Source: Phoronis pallida | Lineage: Eukaryota > Phoronida > Phoronidae | Direction of reading: 5' to 3' | Assembly (NCBI GenBank): GCA_028565715.1 | Contig: JAOXYC010250455.1 | Coordinates: 1-10,157, forward strand | DNA: 10,157 bases | Shown here: positions 9,414 through 10,157 of the stretch, in pieces | How positions within the stretch are numbered: position 1 is the stretch's first letter | How the letters are laid out: each line of letters starts with the position of its first letter | Translations under genes and position numbers: made by a program | Notes under the pieces: generated by a model | What the model was told of the DNA's origin: nothing | Database searches by the model: none | The model's input: the letters and a program-made list of their open reading frames with translations, nothing else

Positions 9414-10157
9414 GTAAGTATCACCTTTTCCTATATAGGGTGTCCAACAAAAAATAACCCCCGACTTTGGGCTCCTGTAAAATATTATTTTCAAATAAAT
9501 GTTTATAAAAGTTACTCGAATAAATATCCAACCATTCATACGTCATTAGTCAAAAAATAATCTGAAAGATATTTTGAAACTTGTAATTTTTGTGAAGATT
9601 TGAAATTTGCTAGACGAAAACTATTTTGACCACTTTTTCCATTTGAAATGCATGTAAACGGTGAAAAGTTTGATTTTTCATTTTTCCCAACTTTAATTGC
9701 TCATTTATCATAAATGCATTTGTAATTTTTAATTAAACTCTTATAAAGGTTTATTTTACCATTCATGAGTACTTCCTTAAAAAATAGAATGAGTTTCTTG
9801 AAAACTCATGTTCACAAAAATTACAATTTTCAAAATTTCTTAATTATTTTTTGACAAATGATGTATATGAAAGGTTAAATATTCATTTCAAGTAACTTTG
9901 ATAATAAAGCATTTATTTGCAAATCATATTAATTTTTACAAGAGCCCAAAGTTGGGGGTTAATACTTTTTGGACACCATGTAAGTCAAGTGTTCTGGTCA
10001 CAGGCTTGTCAATAGAGGTGCATAAATGACAAGCTAAGTCTTATTACATGCAAGCCTTGAAATTGTATGACAATCGTTTGTAGCGACGACTTAGGCGATG
10101 GACGACTTATACATGGATTTTAACATGTAAGTAGACGGGGTCAGTTTTATCGGGACC
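9414..10157 (+). other. UNC50: UNC50 intron, 5' part
   Basis: The intron opens with GTAAGT and runs past the window end. Most of it is the palindromic MITE at 9434-9982. The remaining 175 bases show no exon resembling the UNC50 C-terminus and no other feature. Confidence 0.85.
9434..9982. mobile_element. 549-bp palindromic MITE, TA-flanked
   Basis: The left end TAGGGTGTCCAAC followed by ACCCCCGACTTTGGGCTCC is mirrored by the right end, which on the minus strand reads CATGGTGTCCAAA and then ACCCCCAACTTTGGGCTCT. TA lies at both edges, suggesting Tc1/mariner-type mobilisation. The arms stay complementary for about 170 bases with small gaps (for example GTCAAAAAATAAT and TTGTAATTTTTGTGAA occur in both arms). 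A smaller hairpin, ATGAGTTT/AAACTCAT, lies inside the right arm. No transposase is encoded. Confidence 0.88.

Overview
This is AT-rich nuclear DNA from an animal: intron-broken genes with GT-AG splice sites, long non-coding gaps and several non-autonomous transposons. It carries three recognisable protein genes. The proteins are conserved across animals, so they do not fix the species. A marine invertebrate, perhaps an echinoderm or another deuterostome, is my best guess from the MITE and SINE content and the TAGGCCTA octamers, but this is inference only.

Layout. Bases 1-2736 (+) hold the last five coding exons of PCCB, the beta subunit of mitochondrial propionyl-CoA carboxylase, with a likely poly(A) signal at 2830. 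A 289-bp inverted-repeat transposon (711-999) sits in its first complete intron. Bases 2840-4130 are intergenic and contain a tRNA-derived, SINE-like head on the minus strand (3132-3204). Bases 4341-6312 (-) hold a complete three-exon gene for COA5 (PET191 family), a small twin-CX9C factor for cytochrome c oxidase assembly. Its exons are short (114, 111 and 42 nt), and no single open frame reveals it. Bases 6313-7330 are a putative shared promoter region with a CpG-rich patch and a candidate non-coding first exon of the next gene. Bases 7371-9413 (+) hold the first five coding exons of UNC50, a multi-pass Golgi/ER membrane protein. It includes a 26-nt microexon, and its last ~65 codons lie beyond the window. 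The final ~740 bases are UNC50 intron, mostly filled by a 549-bp palindromic MITE.

Gene relationships. PCCB and COA5 converge tail to tail. COA5 and UNC50 diverge head to head, and as far as I recall the same divergent pair occurs in human (2q11.2), which suggests a deeply conserved neighbourhood and possibly a bidirectional promoter. PCCB and COA5 both act in mitochondria but in unrelated processes. Two diverged copies of one TA-flanked MITE family lie in the first coding introns of COA5 and UNC50. I see no bacterial-type system, CRISPR array, rRNA gene or intact tRNA gene. The points most worth checking are the hidden COA5 gene, the conserved divergent pair, the UNC50 microexon with a MITE end next to its splice acceptor, and the four inverted-repeat transposon families.
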